A DNA stretch of 33,955 nucleotides from Paraburkholderia lycopersici (GCF_900096975.1 NZ_FMYQ01000047.1:1-33955); one strand, 5' to 3'; numbered from the stretch's first letter, positions 23,052-31,614 are shown. Notes: generated by a model not told the origin, from the sequence alone. Translations and numbers: made by a program.

Positions 23052-24227
23052 ATGCCCCAGGACTACAACCACGGTGTACGCGTTGTCGAAATCAACCAGG
23101 GTACGCGCCCGATCCGCACCGTGTCGACGGCGATCGTCGGCGTTGTCGTGACCGGCGACGACGCCGACGCTACGGTTTTCCCGCTCGATACGCCCGTGCT
23201 CATCACCAACGTCGTGTCTGCACTCGGCAAGGCGGGCACGACGGGCACGCTGAAAAAGGTGCTTACCGCGATCGGCGCGCAGACCAAGCCGGTCACGATC
23301 GTTGTGCGCGTCGCGGAAGGTGACACGGAAGCCGAGACGTCGGCGAACGTGATCGGCACCGTGACGGCCGGCGGCAAGTACACCGGCATGAAGGCATTGC
23401 AAGCCGCACAAGCCCAGCTCGGCGTAAAGCCGCGCATTCTCGGCGCCCCGCTGCTCGATACGCAGGAAGTCGCCGTAGCCCTCGCCTCGCTCGCGCAATC
23501 GCTGCGCGGCTTTGCCTATGTGTCGGCGAATGGTGCGGAGACGAAGGAAGCCGCGCAGACCTACCGCGAGACGTTCAGCCAACGCGAAGTCATGGTGATC
23601 TGGCCGGATTTCATCGCGTTCGATACCGACGCGACGGCATCCGTCACGGTCCCGGCGACGGCTTACGCGCTCGGCTTGCGCGCCAAGATTGACGAGGAAA
23701 CCGGCTGGCACAAGACGCTCTCGAACGTTGGCGTCAACGGCGTCACGGGCATCAGCAAGGATGTGTACTGGGATCTGCAAGACCCCGACACCGACGCCGG
23801 CTATCTCAACGAGCACGACATCACGACGCTGATCAACCCCGGCACCGGCTTGCGCTTCTGGGGTTCGCGCACGTGCAGCGATGACGTGCTTTTCGCGTTC
23901 GAGAACTACACGCGCACGGCGCAAGTGCTCGCCGACACGATGGCCGACGCACACATGCAGTACGTCGACAAGCCGATGCACCCCTCGCTCGTGAAAGACA
24001 TGATCGAGAGCATCAACGCGAAATTCCGGCAACTGATCGCAGACGGCTATCTGATCGGCGGCGAAGCCTGGTACGACCCGGCCGAGAACACGGTCGAATC
24101 GCTCAAGGCCGGCAAGCTGTATATCGACTACGACTACACGCCGGTTCCCCCGCTCGAAAACCTCGTGCTCAACCAGCGCATCACCGATCAATACCTCGCC
24201 AATTTCGCCGCTGGCGTCACGGCTTAA
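23052..24227 (+). CDS. FI: Tail sheath protein (P2 gpFI-like)
   Basis: A 391-residue protein, close to the 396 of P2 gpFI. Typical parts are DYNHGVRVVEINQGTRPI at the start, TAIVGVVVTGDDAD, the middle region with ISKDVYWDLQDPDTDAGYLN, and the C-terminal WRAC-like block around FWGSRTCSDDVLFAFENYTRTA. It forms the contractile sheath. GGAG precedes the ATG. The 57-bp gap after G contains no clear activator site, so it may be read through from the V operon. Confidence 0.96.
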   Translation: MPQDYNHGVRVVEINQGTRPIRTVSTAIVGVVVTGDDADATVFPLDTPVLITNVVSALGKAGTTGTLKKVLTAIGAQTKPVTIVVRVAEGDTEAETSANVIGTVTAGGKYTGMKALQAAQAQLGVKPRILGAPLLDTQEVAVALASLAQSLRGFAYVSANGAETKEAAQTYRETFSQREVMVIWPDFIAFDTDATASVTVPATAYALGLRAKIDEETGWHKTLSNVGVNGVTGISKDVYWDLQDPDTDAGYLNEHDITTLINPGTGLRFWGSRTCSDDVLFAFENYTRTAQVLADTMADAHMQYVDKPMHPSLVKDMIESINAKFRQLIADGYLIGGEAWYDPAENTVESLKAGKLYIDYDYTPVPPLENLVLNQRITDQYLANFAAGVTA

Positions 24228-24254
24228 CCAGGCATCAACCAGGAGCAATAAAAC

Positions 24255-24764
24255 ATGGCATTGCCGAAGACTCTCAAGGCTTTCAACGTGTTCAACTCCG
24301 GCGAAAGCTACGTCGGGCAAGTTGAAGAAATCGCCCTGCCGAAGCTCACGCGTAAGACGGAGGACTATCGCGGCGGCGGCATGAACGGCCCGATCAAGCT
24401 CGATTTTGGTCAGGAAGGCATCACGATCGAACTGACGTTCGGCGGCCTGATGAAATCGATCCTCACGCAATACGGCGTGCTCACGCACGACGGCGTGCAA
24501 CTGCGTTTCGCCGGCGCCTACCAGGCCGAAGACAACGCGACGCCCGACGCGGTCGAAATTGTCATTCGCGGCCGCCATACCGAAATGGACTTCGGCACCG
24601 CGAAGTCTGGCGAGAAAAACGCGTTCAAGGTTTCGAGCGCATGCAGCTATTACAAGCTGTCGATCAATGGCGAGACGATCATCGAAATCGATCTGATCAA
24701 CATGATCGAGAAGGTCAACGGCGACGATCTGTTGTCGGCGATCCGCACCGCGATCGGCCTGTAA
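24255..24764 (+). CDS. FII: Tail tube protein (P2 gpFII-like)
   Basis: A 169-residue protein (P2 gpFII is 172). It shows MALPKTLKAFNVFNSGESYVGQVEEIALPKLTRK and the central RGGGMNGPIKLDFGQEGI, all typical of the inner tube protein, which stacks as hexamers inside the sheath. AGGAG precedes the ATG. A GC hairpin (24790-24807, CGCCTGG with CCAGGCG) lies in the gap before gene E, without a T tract. Confidence 0.96.
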   Translation: MALPKTLKAFNVFNSGESYVGQVEEIALPKLTRKTEDYRGGGMNGPIKLDFGQEGITIELTFGGLMKSILTQYGVLTHDGVQLRFAGAYQAEDNATPDAVEIVIRGRHTEMDFGTAKSGEKNAFKVSSACSYYKLSINGETIIEIDLINMIEKVNGDDLLSAIRTAIGL

Positions 24765-24840
24765 GCCGGCCGCACTGACTCACCCCGCTCGCCTGGTGCG
24801 CCAGGCGGGCAACCCCTCATAACTCAGAACAGAAAACATC

Positions 24841-25257
24841 ATGCAAACGACCGAACACGCACACAACGTTTCCCCGCAAGGCGCACACGCGCACACGATC
24901 AACACCGACACGATCGGTTCGCACTCGCACGGCATCACGGACGCCGGCAACACGCACGCGATCGCGCCGCTCGGCGGCGAATGGCTCGCGCGCGGCACGG
25001 TCGCGCTCGACACGCCGATCGAGCGCAACGGGCAAAAGATCACGCAAGTCACCTTGCGCAAGCCGAAGGCCGGCGAGCTGCGCGGCACGACGCTCAACGC
25101 GCTCGTCAACCTGGACGTCGACGCGCTCGCGAAAGTGCTGCCGCGTATCTCGTCGCCCATGCTAACCGAGCACGACATTCGCGAAATGGACCCGGCCGAC
25201 CTCGTGCAAATGGGGGTGGCGTTCGCAGATTTTTTGCTGCCGAATCGGGCACGCTGA
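24841..25257 (+). CDS. E: Tail assembly protein gpE with N-terminal HxH extension
   Basis: A 138-residue protein; usual gpE is about 90 residues. From residue about 50 it is normal gpE (VALDTPIERNGQKITQVTLR, PKAGELRGTTLNALVNLDVD, EMDPADLVQMG). Residues 1-45 are extra and carry HAH (6-8), HAH (16-18) and HSH (28-30) in a GAHAHTINTDTIGSHSHGIT context. This is strikingly like GAHSHTIGTDVQGNHAH at the fibre-tip repeats of gpH (463-478). gpE acts with the tape measure during tail assembly. The extension is not explained by that role and looks like material copied from the fibre gene. Start 24841 is the only ATG near the correct end of the intergenic region. Confidence 0.88.
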   Translation: MQTTEHAHNVSPQGAHAHTINTDTIGSHSHGITDAGNTHAIAPLGGEWLARGTVALDTPIERNGQKITQVTLRKPKAGELRGTTLNALVNLDVDALAKVLPRISSPMLTEHDIREMDPADLVQMGVAFADFLLPNRAR

Positions 25258-25409
25258 CGCACGGCATACCCGACGACGTTGAAGATGCGATGGCCGATAT
25301 CGCAAGCGTCTTTCACTGGACGCCTCACGATATGGCCGACTTCACCCTCGCCGATCTGGCGAACTGGCGCGAGCGTGCGCGCGTGCGCTCGCAATACGGA
25401 AGCGAATAA
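24841..25409 (+). CDS. E': gpE+E-prime by -1 ribosomal frameshift
   Basis: Near the end of gene E, T_TTT_TTG at 25230-25236 is the slippery sequence known from P2 E/E-prime. A -1 shift there continues into an open frame (AAESGTLTHGIPDDVEDAM and on to RSQYGSE) that stops at 25407-25409, giving a product of about 189 residues. The E-prime segment has HWTPHDMADFTLADLANWRERA, typical of E-prime proteins. Such frameshifted tail assembly chaperones are conserved in long-tailed phages and help load the tape measure encoded just downstream. Confidence 0.88.
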
Positions 25410-25411
25410 CG

Positions 25412-27874
25412 ATGGCAACCGGCAACGACCTCAAATTGCGTGTGCTGTTCGACATGATCGACGGTGCGACGAAGCCCTTGCGCAACATTCTCAACGGGAA
25501 TAAAGACCTCGCGAAATCGCTGAAAGAGTCGCGCACCGAGCTCGGCAAGCTGCAGCAAGCGCAAAAGGACGTCGCCGCGTTCCGTGAGCTGCGCGGCGGC
25601 CTGGTCGGCTCGAAACGCGACATGGAAGCCGCGCAAGCCCGCGTCGGCGAGCTGGCGCGCGCGATCAACTCGACCGATTCGCCGACGAAGAAAATGCGTG
25701 CCGAGTTCGAGCGCGCAAAGGTGACGGCCGCGAAGCTATCGCAGGCGCACGACGACCAGGCAACGAAGGTGCGCACGTTGCGCGATCGCCTGTCGGCCGC
25801 CGGCATCGACACACGCAACCTCTCGCAGCATGAGCGCGACTTGCGATCGAGCGTCTCGGCGACGACGGCCGCGATGACGACGCAGCAAAACCGCCTCGCC
25901 GAGCTCACCGCGCGCACGAAACGCCTCGGAGAAGCGCGCGAGAAGCTCAACAAGACGAAGGAGACGGCCGGCAAGCTCGCCGGTACCGGAGCCGGCATGA
26001 TGGCCGGCGGCGCTGTTCTCGGCGCCGCGACGCTCGTTCCCGTCGCGGAATATGCGAAGGCTGAAGACTCGGCGACGCAGCTCGCGAGCGCACTGATGCG
26101 CGCCGGCGGCGTTGTCCCGCCAGAATTCGAAAAAATCAACACGCTCGCAATGAAACTCGGCGACCGTCTGCCAGGAACGACGGCCGATTTTCAGGACATG
26201 ATGACCATGCTGACGCGCCAGGGCATCAGCGCGCAAGCAATCCTCGGCGGCATGGGCGAAGCGACGGCCTATCTCGGCGTGCAGCTCAAGAAAACGCCAG
26301 CCGAAGCGGCGGAATTTACGGCGAAACTGCAGGACGCGACGCGCACGACCGAAAAAGACATGCTGTCGCTCACCGACGTCATTCAAAAGGCGTTCATGCT
26401 CGGCGTCGACGATAACAACATGCTGCAGGGTTTCGCGAAGCTCGGCCCCGCGATGGATACCATCAAGCAAAAAGGCCTCGAAGGCGCGAAAGCGCTCGCG
26501 CCGTTGCTTGTGATGGCTGACCAGTCTGGCATGGAAGGAAGCGCGGCCGGCAACGCCTATCGCAAGGTGTTCCAGCTCGGCATGGATGCGAAGAAAGTCG
26601 CGAAGGCAAACAAGCAACTCGCGCCCGGTCAAAAACTCGACTTCACGAACGGCAAAGGCGAGTTCGGCGGACTGGACAACATGTTCACGCAGTTCGCGAA
26701 GCTGCAAGCCCTCAACACGCAAAAGCGGCTCGGCGTGATGAAAGAGATTTTCGGCGACGACGCCGAAACGCTGCAGGTGATTTCCCTGATGATCGAGAAA
26801 GGGAAAGCCGGCTATGACGAAGTGCAAGCCAAGATGGCCGCACAGGCCTCGATGCAAGAGCGCGTGAACAAGCAGCTCGGCACGCTCAAAAACCTATGGG
26901 AAGCGGCCGGCGGCACCTTCACGAACGGCCTCGTCGCGTTCGGCGACGCCGTCGCGCCCGAAGTCAAAGGCATCGTCGAATGGCTTGGCGACATGTCGCA
27001 AAAAATGGGGAATTGGGCACGCGAGAATCCACGGCTCGCGAATGGCCTCATGAAAGTCGCGGCGGTTATTGCGATCGTGATGACGGTGATCGGCGGCTTG
27101 CTCGTTGTCGTTGCAGCCGTGCTCGCACCGCTCGGCGCGATCGCATTCGCATTCACGGCGATCGGCGCAGCCGGCCTGGCGACGGTCGGCATTGTCGCCG
27201 GCGTCGCGGTCGGCATCATTGCGGCCGTCGCGGCGGCGGCCGTCGCGATCTATACGTATTGGGAGCCGATCAAGGCGTTTTTCGCCGGCCTGTGGGATGG
27301 CATCAGGGCGGTTTTCGACTCGGCCGTGATCTGGTTTAGTGGCTTGCCGGCGCAATTCTCGGCATTCGGCGCGAACATCGTTTCAGGCCTCGTCAACGGC
27401 ATTACGAGCGGCCTCGGCGCGGTGCAATCGGCGATCACCAACGTCGCCGACTCGACGGTCGGATGGTTCAAGGAAAAGCTCGGCATTCACTCGCCGAGTC
27501 GCGTGTTCGGCGAGCTCGGCGGATTCATCACGCAAGGCGCGGCAATCGGCATGGAAGCCGAGCAAGGGCGCGTCGCGAAAGCGGCGGTCGGCCTGGCGAC
27601 GCTCGCGGCGACCACGTTCGCCGCACCAGGCGCCGCGAATGCGGCCGGCACGCCGTTCGGCGCCGGCGGGATAGCCGTCGACACCCGGCCGGCACTCGCG
27701 GCCCGCCAGGCGGCCGGAACCGCGGCCGGCGCAGCATCGCCCGCCGGCGGCGACACCTACGTTTTCAACATCACCGGCGCCGATCCGAAAGCGATCGCCG
27801 ACCAGGTGCGCCAGGCGATCGAGCAAATCGAGCGCAAGAAGCAATCGCAACGCGCCTCGCGGCTCACCGATTAA
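25412..27874 (+). CDS. T: Tail tape measure protein (P2 gpT-like)
   Basis: An 820-residue protein (P2 gpT is 815). The first ~200 residues are strongly helical and charged (LKESRTELGKLQQAQKDV). A glycine/alanine hydrophobic patch follows (about 193-210). A long membrane-like segment spans about 543-613 (MKVAAVIAIVMTVIGGLLVV and on, ending YTYWEP), a common tape measure feature thought to enter the host membrane. Residues 660-700 carry GWFKEKLGIHSPSRVF, a typical C-terminal motif. It sets tail length. The ATG follows the E-prime stop by two bases. Confidence 0.95.
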   Translation: MATGNDLKLRVLFDMIDGATKPLRNILNGNKDLAKSLKESRTELGKLQQAQKDVAAFRELRGGLVGSKRDMEAAQARVGELARAINSTDSPTKKMRAEFERAKVTAAKLSQAHDDQATKVRTLRDRLSAAGIDTRNLSQHERDLRSSVSATTAAMTTQQNRLAELTARTKRLGEAREKLNKTKETAGKLAGTGAGMMAGGAVLGAATLVPVAEYAKAEDSATQLASALMRAGGVVPPEFEKINTLAMKLGDRLPGTTADFQDMMTMLTRQGISAQAILGGMGEATAYLGVQLKKTPAEAAEFTAKLQDATRTTEKDMLSLTDVIQKAFMLGVDDNNMLQGFAKLGPAMDTIKQKGLEGAKALAPLLVMADQSGMEGSAAGNAYRKVFQLGMDAKKVAKANKQLAPGQKLDFTNGKGEFGGLDNMFTQFAKLQALNTQKRLGVMKEIFGDDAETLQVISLMIEKGKAGYDEVQAKMAAQASMQERVNKQLGTLKNLWEAAGGTFTNGLVAFGDAVAPEVKGIVEWLGDMSQKMGNWARENPRLANGLMKVAAVIAIVMTVIGGLLVVVAAVLAPLGAIAFAFTAIGAAGLATVGIVAGVAVGIIAAVAAAAVAIYTYWEPIKAFFAGLWDGIRAVFDSAVIWFSGLPAQFSAFGANIVSGLVNGITSGLGAVQSAITNVADSTVGWFKEKLGIHSPSRVFGELGGFITQGAAIGMEAEQGRVAKAAVGLATLAATTFAAPGAANAAGTPFGAGGIAVDTRPALAARQAAGTAAGAASPAGGDTYVFNITGADPKAIADQVRQAIEQIERKKQSQRASRLTD

Positions 27875-27889
27875 CCAGGAGAGAAAGAC

Positions 27890-28318
27890 ATGCTGGCATC
27901 GCTCGATCAATTCGTGTTCGGCCTGTCGACGGCGGCCTATACCGAGCTGCAGCGGCGCACGAGCTGGAAGCATCCGAGCACCTCGCGCGTCGGCGGGCGC
28001 GCAGCTCGGCAATTCACCGGCCCCGGCGATGACTCGATCACGCTCACCGGCCTCGTCGCGCCCGACAACAAGATCGGCACGCTCGACTCGCTCGCCGAGC
28101 TGCGCAAGATGGCCGACGCCGGCGAAGCCTATGTGCTCGTCGACGGCGCCGGCAACGTCTACGGCGCTTTCGTGATCGAAGGGCTCGACGAAGCGCAGAC
28201 CTTTCAACAGAAAGACGGCACGCCTCGCCGCGTCGAATTCACGCTCAACCTCATGCGCGTCGACGACGGTCTCATTCGAAGCAAAACCACGGCGAAGAAA
28301 GACACGAGCTCGTCATGA
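27890..28318 (+). CDS. U: Tail protein U (P2 gpU-like)
   Basis: A 142-residue protein (P2 gpU is 159). Conserved features are FVFGLSTAAYTELQRRTSWKHP, the GPGDDSITLTGLVAP block and the C-terminal RRVEFTLNLMRVDD. It is required for tail termination. AGGAG precedes the ATG, and the stop overlaps gene D (ATGA). Confidence 0.95.
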   Translation: MLASLDQFVFGLSTAAYTELQRRTSWKHPSTSRVGGRAARQFTGPGDDSITLTGLVAPDNKIGTLDSLAELRKMADAGEAYVLVDGAGNVYGAFVIEGLDEAQTFQQKDGTPRRVEFTLNLMRVDDGLIRSKTTAKKDTSSS

Positions 28319-29352
28319 TCCAACCGACGCCCGAATACAAGATCACGCTCGACGGCAAAGACCTCACGAGCAAGATCGCCCCGCGCCTGGTAAGCCTCTC
28401 GGTTTCCGAGTCGCGCGGCGATGACGCCGACATGCTCGATATCGTGCTCGACGACGAGAAAGGCGACCTGGCAATTCCCTCGCGCGGGCAACTGCTGCAG
28501 GTATCGTTCGGATGGTCCGATACCGGCCTGTTCGACAAAGGCACCTTTACCGTCGACGAAGTTGAGCACAGCGGCGCCCCGGACATTCTGACGATCCGCG
28601 CGCGCTCGGCATCCATGACAAAGGACATGGGCGAGCGTCGCGAAAAGAGCTGGCACGGACAGACGATCGGCGCGATCGTTCGCACCATCGCTGGCCGGCA
28701 CGGACTCAAGCCGGCGATCGCCGATGCACTCGCGAAAATCGCGATCGCGCACATCGACCAAACGCACGAGTCGGATATGTCGTTTCTCACGCGCCTCGCG
28801 AAGCGCTACGACGCAGTGATGAACGTGAAGCAAAGCAACCTGCTTTTCATGCCGATCGGACACGGCACGAGCCTAAGCGGCAAGACGCTCGACTCACTCG
28901 ACATTAAGCGAACGAGCGGCGACCAGCATCGCTATCACATATCCGAGCGCGAGAAGTACGCCGGCGTGCGCGCGCACTATCACGGCACCGGCCGCAAAAA
29001 GCGCGAGTCTGTTGTGATCGGCGGCGAGAACAATCACAGCATCAAGGTTTTGCCCGAGACGTATGCGACCGAAGCCGACGCACGCGCGGCGGCGACGGCC
29101 GAATACAAGCGCACGCAGAGAAGCCAGGCGACGTTGAGCTATACGCTTGCGCTCGGCCGGCCCGACCTCTACCCCGAGATTCCGGTTTATGTGTCGGGAT
29201 TCAAGCCAGAAATCGACGCCCTGCCATGGCTCGCGAAGAAAGTGACGCACACGATCGCCGATGGCGGATACACGACGCAGCTCGAACTGGAAGTGAATGG
29301 CGATCCTGTCACCGACCGGCACCGGTCGCACTTTCGCAAGGGCGGCAAGTGA
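28315..29352 (+). CDS. D: Tail/baseplate hub protein (P2 gpD-like, late control protein D)
   Basis: A 345-residue protein (P2 gpD is 387). It matches the late-control gene D family, related to T4 gp27: PTPEYKITLDGKDLTSKIAPRLVSLSVSESRGDDADMLDI at the start, TFTVDEVEHSGAPDILTIRARSASM, and the central DMSFLTRLAKRYDAVMNVK. It is the baseplate hub that holds the gpV spike. It is the last gene of the tail operon and is followed by a strong terminator. Confidence 0.95.
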   Translation: MIQPTPEYKITLDGKDLTSKIAPRLVSLSVSESRGDDADMLDIVLDDEKGDLAIPSRGQLLQVSFGWSDTGLFDKGTFTVDEVEHSGAPDILTIRARSASMTKDMGERREKSWHGQTIGAIVRTIAGRHGLKPAIADALAKIAIAHIDQTHESDMSFLTRLAKRYDAVMNVKQSNLLFMPIGHGTSLSGKTLDSLDIKRTSGDQHRYHISEREKYAGVRAHYHGTGRKKRESVVIGGENNHSIKVLPETYATEADARAAATAEYKRTQRSQATLSYTLALGRPDLYPEIPVYVSGFKPEIDALPWLAKKVTHTIADGGYTTQLELEVNGDPVTDRHRSHFRKGGK

Positions 29353-29400
29353 CGAGCTCGGCGCGTCAATAAAACGATCGTTTTTTTGCTGTTCGGCTTT

Positions 29401-29423
29401 GGGGCGCCTGGCGCCCCTTTTTT
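29401..29423 (+). terminator. Rho-independent terminator of the late operon
   Basis: GGGGCGC (29401-29407), loop CTG and GCGCCCC (29411-29417) form a perfect 7-bp GC stem followed directly by TTTTTT (29418-29423). It lies 48 bases after the D stop. A palindrome AAAACGATCGTTTT with a longer T run precedes it at 29371-29387. This is the clearest simple terminator in the window. Confidence 0.92.
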
Positions 29424-29512
29424 GCACCCCGATGTGTAAAGAAACCGCGTAAAATAATCTATGTAACAGAAACCCCCGCGACGCGGGTTTATTTACAACA
29501 AGAAAACGCGCT

Positions 29513-29968
29513 ATGCAAAAACACCTGATCCTGATGGCATGCTCGGCCACGAAAGCGGCGACGCCGTCGCCGGCAATAGACCTTTATCAAGGCGTGATGT
29601 ATTCGACGTTTCGCGCGAACGTGCCATTCGAGCCGCCGGCCGTGATCATCTTGTCTGCACTGCATGGATTCGTGCCGGCCGAGCGCGTGATCGAGCCTTA
29701 CGAGCTGCGCATGACTGACGCTCGCGCCGACGAGATGCTTGCCGATCTGCCCGACTTCGATGCGAGCGCATGGCCGGCCGGCGTGCGCTCGATCTTTCTC
29801 GCCGGCGGAAAGACCTACCGGCGCGTCATGCGCGCGGCGCTCGACCGGCGCGTGCGACTCGGCGGGATTGATGCTGACGCAACGATCACCGAAACGGCCG
29901 GCGGCATCGGATATCAACGCGCGCAGCTCGGCGCGTATCTGCGCAACATGGGGGCGTGCGATGCGTGA
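29513..29968 (+). CDS. DUF6884-like protein
   Basis: A 151-residue protein. The start QKHLILMACSATKAATPSP and AIDLYQGVMY fit the DUF6884/YaaA-like pattern (a cysteine-serine-x-x-lysine turn and D/A-LY-G), followed by SALHGFVP and AGGKTYRRVM. These small proteins are often found in phages and mobile elements, sometimes near genes for base modification; biochemical function is not settled. It starts 90 bp after the late terminator. TAAAAT (29450-29455) could serve as -10 for its own transcription, and a weak hairpin (29470-29490) lies in its leader. The stop overlaps the resolvase start (ATGCGTGA). Confidence 0.7.
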   Translation: MQKHLILMACSATKAATPSPAIDLYQGVMYSTFRANVPFEPPAVIILSALHGFVPAERVIEPYELRMTDARADEMLADLPDFDASAWPAGVRSIFLAGGKTYRRVMRAALDRRVRLGGIDADATITETAGGIGYQRAQLGAYLRNMGACDA

Positions 29969-30626
29969 TCCGGCCGACAAGGGGACTCTCGATATCGTCA
30001 CCGGCGGCATGCGCATCGGCTATGCACGCGTGTCGACGGTCGACCAGAATCTAGAGCTGCAGCGCGACGCGCTCGCGCGAGCTAGATGTGTTCAAGTCTA
30101 CGAAGAAAAAGCGAGCGGGCGATCTGCTGCAGCTCGGCCTGAGCTGGCAAACATGCTGCGCGCACTGCGCAAAGGCGACACGTTGATCGTGTGGCGGCTC
30201 GATCGGCTCGGCCGCTCGCTTGCCGACCTGGTGCATATCGTCGACGAGCTCGGCGCGCGCGGCATCGCGTTCGAAAGCCTCTCGGAAAAGATCGACACGA
30301 GCACCGCGCAAGGCCGCATGTTTTTCGGATTTATGGCCGCGATGGCGCAATACCAGCGCGACATCATTAGCGAGAACACACGAGCCGGCCTGACTGCTGC
30401 ACGAGCTCGCGGTCGCAATGGCGGGCGCCCTGTTGCGCTCGACGACAAGGCGATCGCCGAAATACGTGCGCTGATGCGCGACCCCGTAATCACGATGGCC
30501 CAGATTGCCGAGCGGTATAGCGTCAGTCGGCCGACGCTATACAACGCACTCAGGAGAGCCGAGAAAAAAGAGCTGGCAAAGCCCCCTAGCGCACGTGCCG
30601 GAAAAGCGCGTAGCAATAGCCGATGA
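29961..30626 (+). CDS. Serine recombinase (resolvase/invertase family)
   Basis: A 221-residue small serine recombinase. MRIGYARVST places the nucleophile at Ser25 if counted from ATG 29961, or Ser9 from ATG 30009, which would be the standard family start. VWRLDRLGRS carries the active-site arginines, the EKIDTSTAQGRMFFGFMAAMAQYQRDIISE segment is the dimer helix region, and ITMAQIAERYSVSRPTLYNA is the C-terminal HTH. On a plasmid prophage the likely role is resolving multimers. No invertible fibre segment is visible, so an invertase role is less likely. It is coupled to the upstream gene, and its 3' end overlaps the convergent repressor by 41 bases. Confidence 0.9.
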   Translation: MRDPADKGTLDIVTGGMRIGYARVSTVDQNLELQRDALARARCVQVYEEKASGRSAAARPELANMLRALRKGDTLIVWRLDRLGRSLADLVHIVDELGARGIAFESLSEKIDTSTAQGRMFFGFMAAMAQYQRDIISENTRAGLTAARARGRNGGRPVALDDKAIAEIRALMRDPVITMAQIAERYSVSRPTLYNALRRAEKKELAKPPSARAGKARSNSR

Positions 30627-31254
30627 ATTCAATTGAGTCGACCTGATCCGCCGGTATCACATCGGTCGCATAGATAGGATTGTCGTTTCGCAAGTGCAGC
30701 TCGCCCCCGTGCATGCGCTGCACTCGCCTCAATCGAAGACCGTCGCCCATACGCAATAGATACATGCCGTCTACATCATGCGGTCGCCTGTCGACGAGCA
30801 CCACATCACCATCACCCACGGTCGGCGACTGATTGTTTCCCGCGACACGCATTGCGATCGTTTCCTCGATTGCAATGCCCTCGCGCTGTAGCCAGGTGCG
30901 CGGCATCCTGACTGCCTGACTCGGCGTTTCGGCCTCCAGAAAGGTTCGCATGTCGAAGGCCGGAAACTCGACGTAGTCGCCCCCGTCTACGTGCAAGCTT
31001 CCCTCGTGCAGCTCCAGTTCCGGCTCCTCGATGCCTGGCGTGCCCCTCCCGAGCACAAGCCAATCGAGACTGACCCCGAACTTTTCCGCGAGATTCACGC
31101 ACTCGGCGAACGGCACGCGCTCGCGAATCTTCCACACGGCAGGCTGGCTACGCGACGCCCCGATCGCCTCGGCCAGCTCGACGTCTTTCGTCACGCCGAC
31201 TACCTCTTTCATTCTGTCGACTATCGCTTGAACAAGCACTTTTTTTTCTTCCAT
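30586..31254 (-). CDS. CI/LexA-like prophage repressor, apparently lacking the cleavage dyad
   Basis: A 222-residue protein. Residues about 8-70 form a phage CI-type helix-turn-helix (IGASRSQPAVWKIRERVPFAECVNLAEKFGVSLDWLVLG), and about 98-222 the S24/LexA-like fold (PAFDMRTFLEAETPSQ, DGDVVLVDRRP, DGMYLLRMGDGLRLRRVQR). The usual GDSMxPT turn reads GNNQSPT here, placing Asn141 where the catalytic Ser belongs, and the general-base Lys is replaced by Arg176. Self-cleavage therefore looks disabled. I chose ATG 31254; the longer reading uses TTG at 31296, and no clear ribosome binding site separates them. It is divergent from the early operon, as expected for the lysogeny repressor. Confidence 0.88.
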   Translation of the reverse strand: MEEKKVLVQAIVDRMKEVVGVTKDVELAEAIGASRSQPAVWKIRERVPFAECVNLAEKFGVSLDWLVLGRGTPGIEEPELELHEGSLHVDGGDYVEFPAFDMRTFLEAETPSQAVRMPRTWLQREGIAIEETIAMRVAGNNQSPTVGDGDVVLVDRRPHDVDGMYLLRMGDGLRLRRVQRMHGGELHLRNDNPIYATDVIPADQVDSIEFIGYCYALFRHVR

Positions 31255-31306
31255 TTCGACGGTTAAATATTTCAATAAAGTAAGTGCGTTAGGCAACAGT
31301 AAGGGA

Positions 31307-31345
31307 TATAATTAAAGTCAGTAACACTTTCGAACGTCTTGTTAC
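31307..31345 (+). promoter_or_regulatory. Early promoter -10 and GTAACA operator candidate
   Basis: A perfect -10 box TATAAT at 31307-31312 points right, toward the early genes; no good -35 is seen 17 bases upstream. Just after it, GTAACA (31321-31326) and TGTTAC (31340-31345) form inverted 6-bp half-sites covering the likely start point. This is the natural place for the repressor to act. A further GTAACA at 29463-29468 lies before the DUF6884-like gene. Confidence 0.5.
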
Positions 31346-31358
31346 ATTTTGAAAACAA

Positions 31359-31547
31359 ATGCCCTGTCAAAACGCAAACAAATCGGTCGCGAAACGCGTA
31401 CCAATTCCCATGAGTGCCGATGAAGTCGACGCTTTGAAACACCTTGCGGAAAGAGATTCGAGAAGCGAAGCGGCGATGGCCCGAATTATCTATCTCGAAG
31501 GACTAAAAGCCTACGAGCGAACCATAAAAGCACGCGCTCGTCGATAG
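31359..31547 (+). CDS. Small ribbon-helix-helix regulator
   Basis: A 62-residue basic protein. After a short tail, VPIPMSADEVDALKHLAERD and SEAAMARIIYLEGLKAYE fit a ribbon-helix-helix (Arc/CopG) fold: one strand then two helices. It is the first gene rightward of the repressor, where P2 has cox, so a Cro/Cox-like early regulator is likely. No clear ribosome binding site precedes ATG 31359, so it may have a short leader. An internal ATG (MSADEV) would cut the DNA-binding strand. Confidence 0.65.
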   Translation: MPCQNANKSVAKRVPIPMSADEVDALKHLAERDSRSEAAMARIIYLEGLKAYERTIKARARR

Positions 31548-31614
31548 AAAGCAATGACCGTTAAGGAATAAGGCCGGGGGCGGAAACCTTATCTCGAACG
31601 GGGATGAAAACAAC

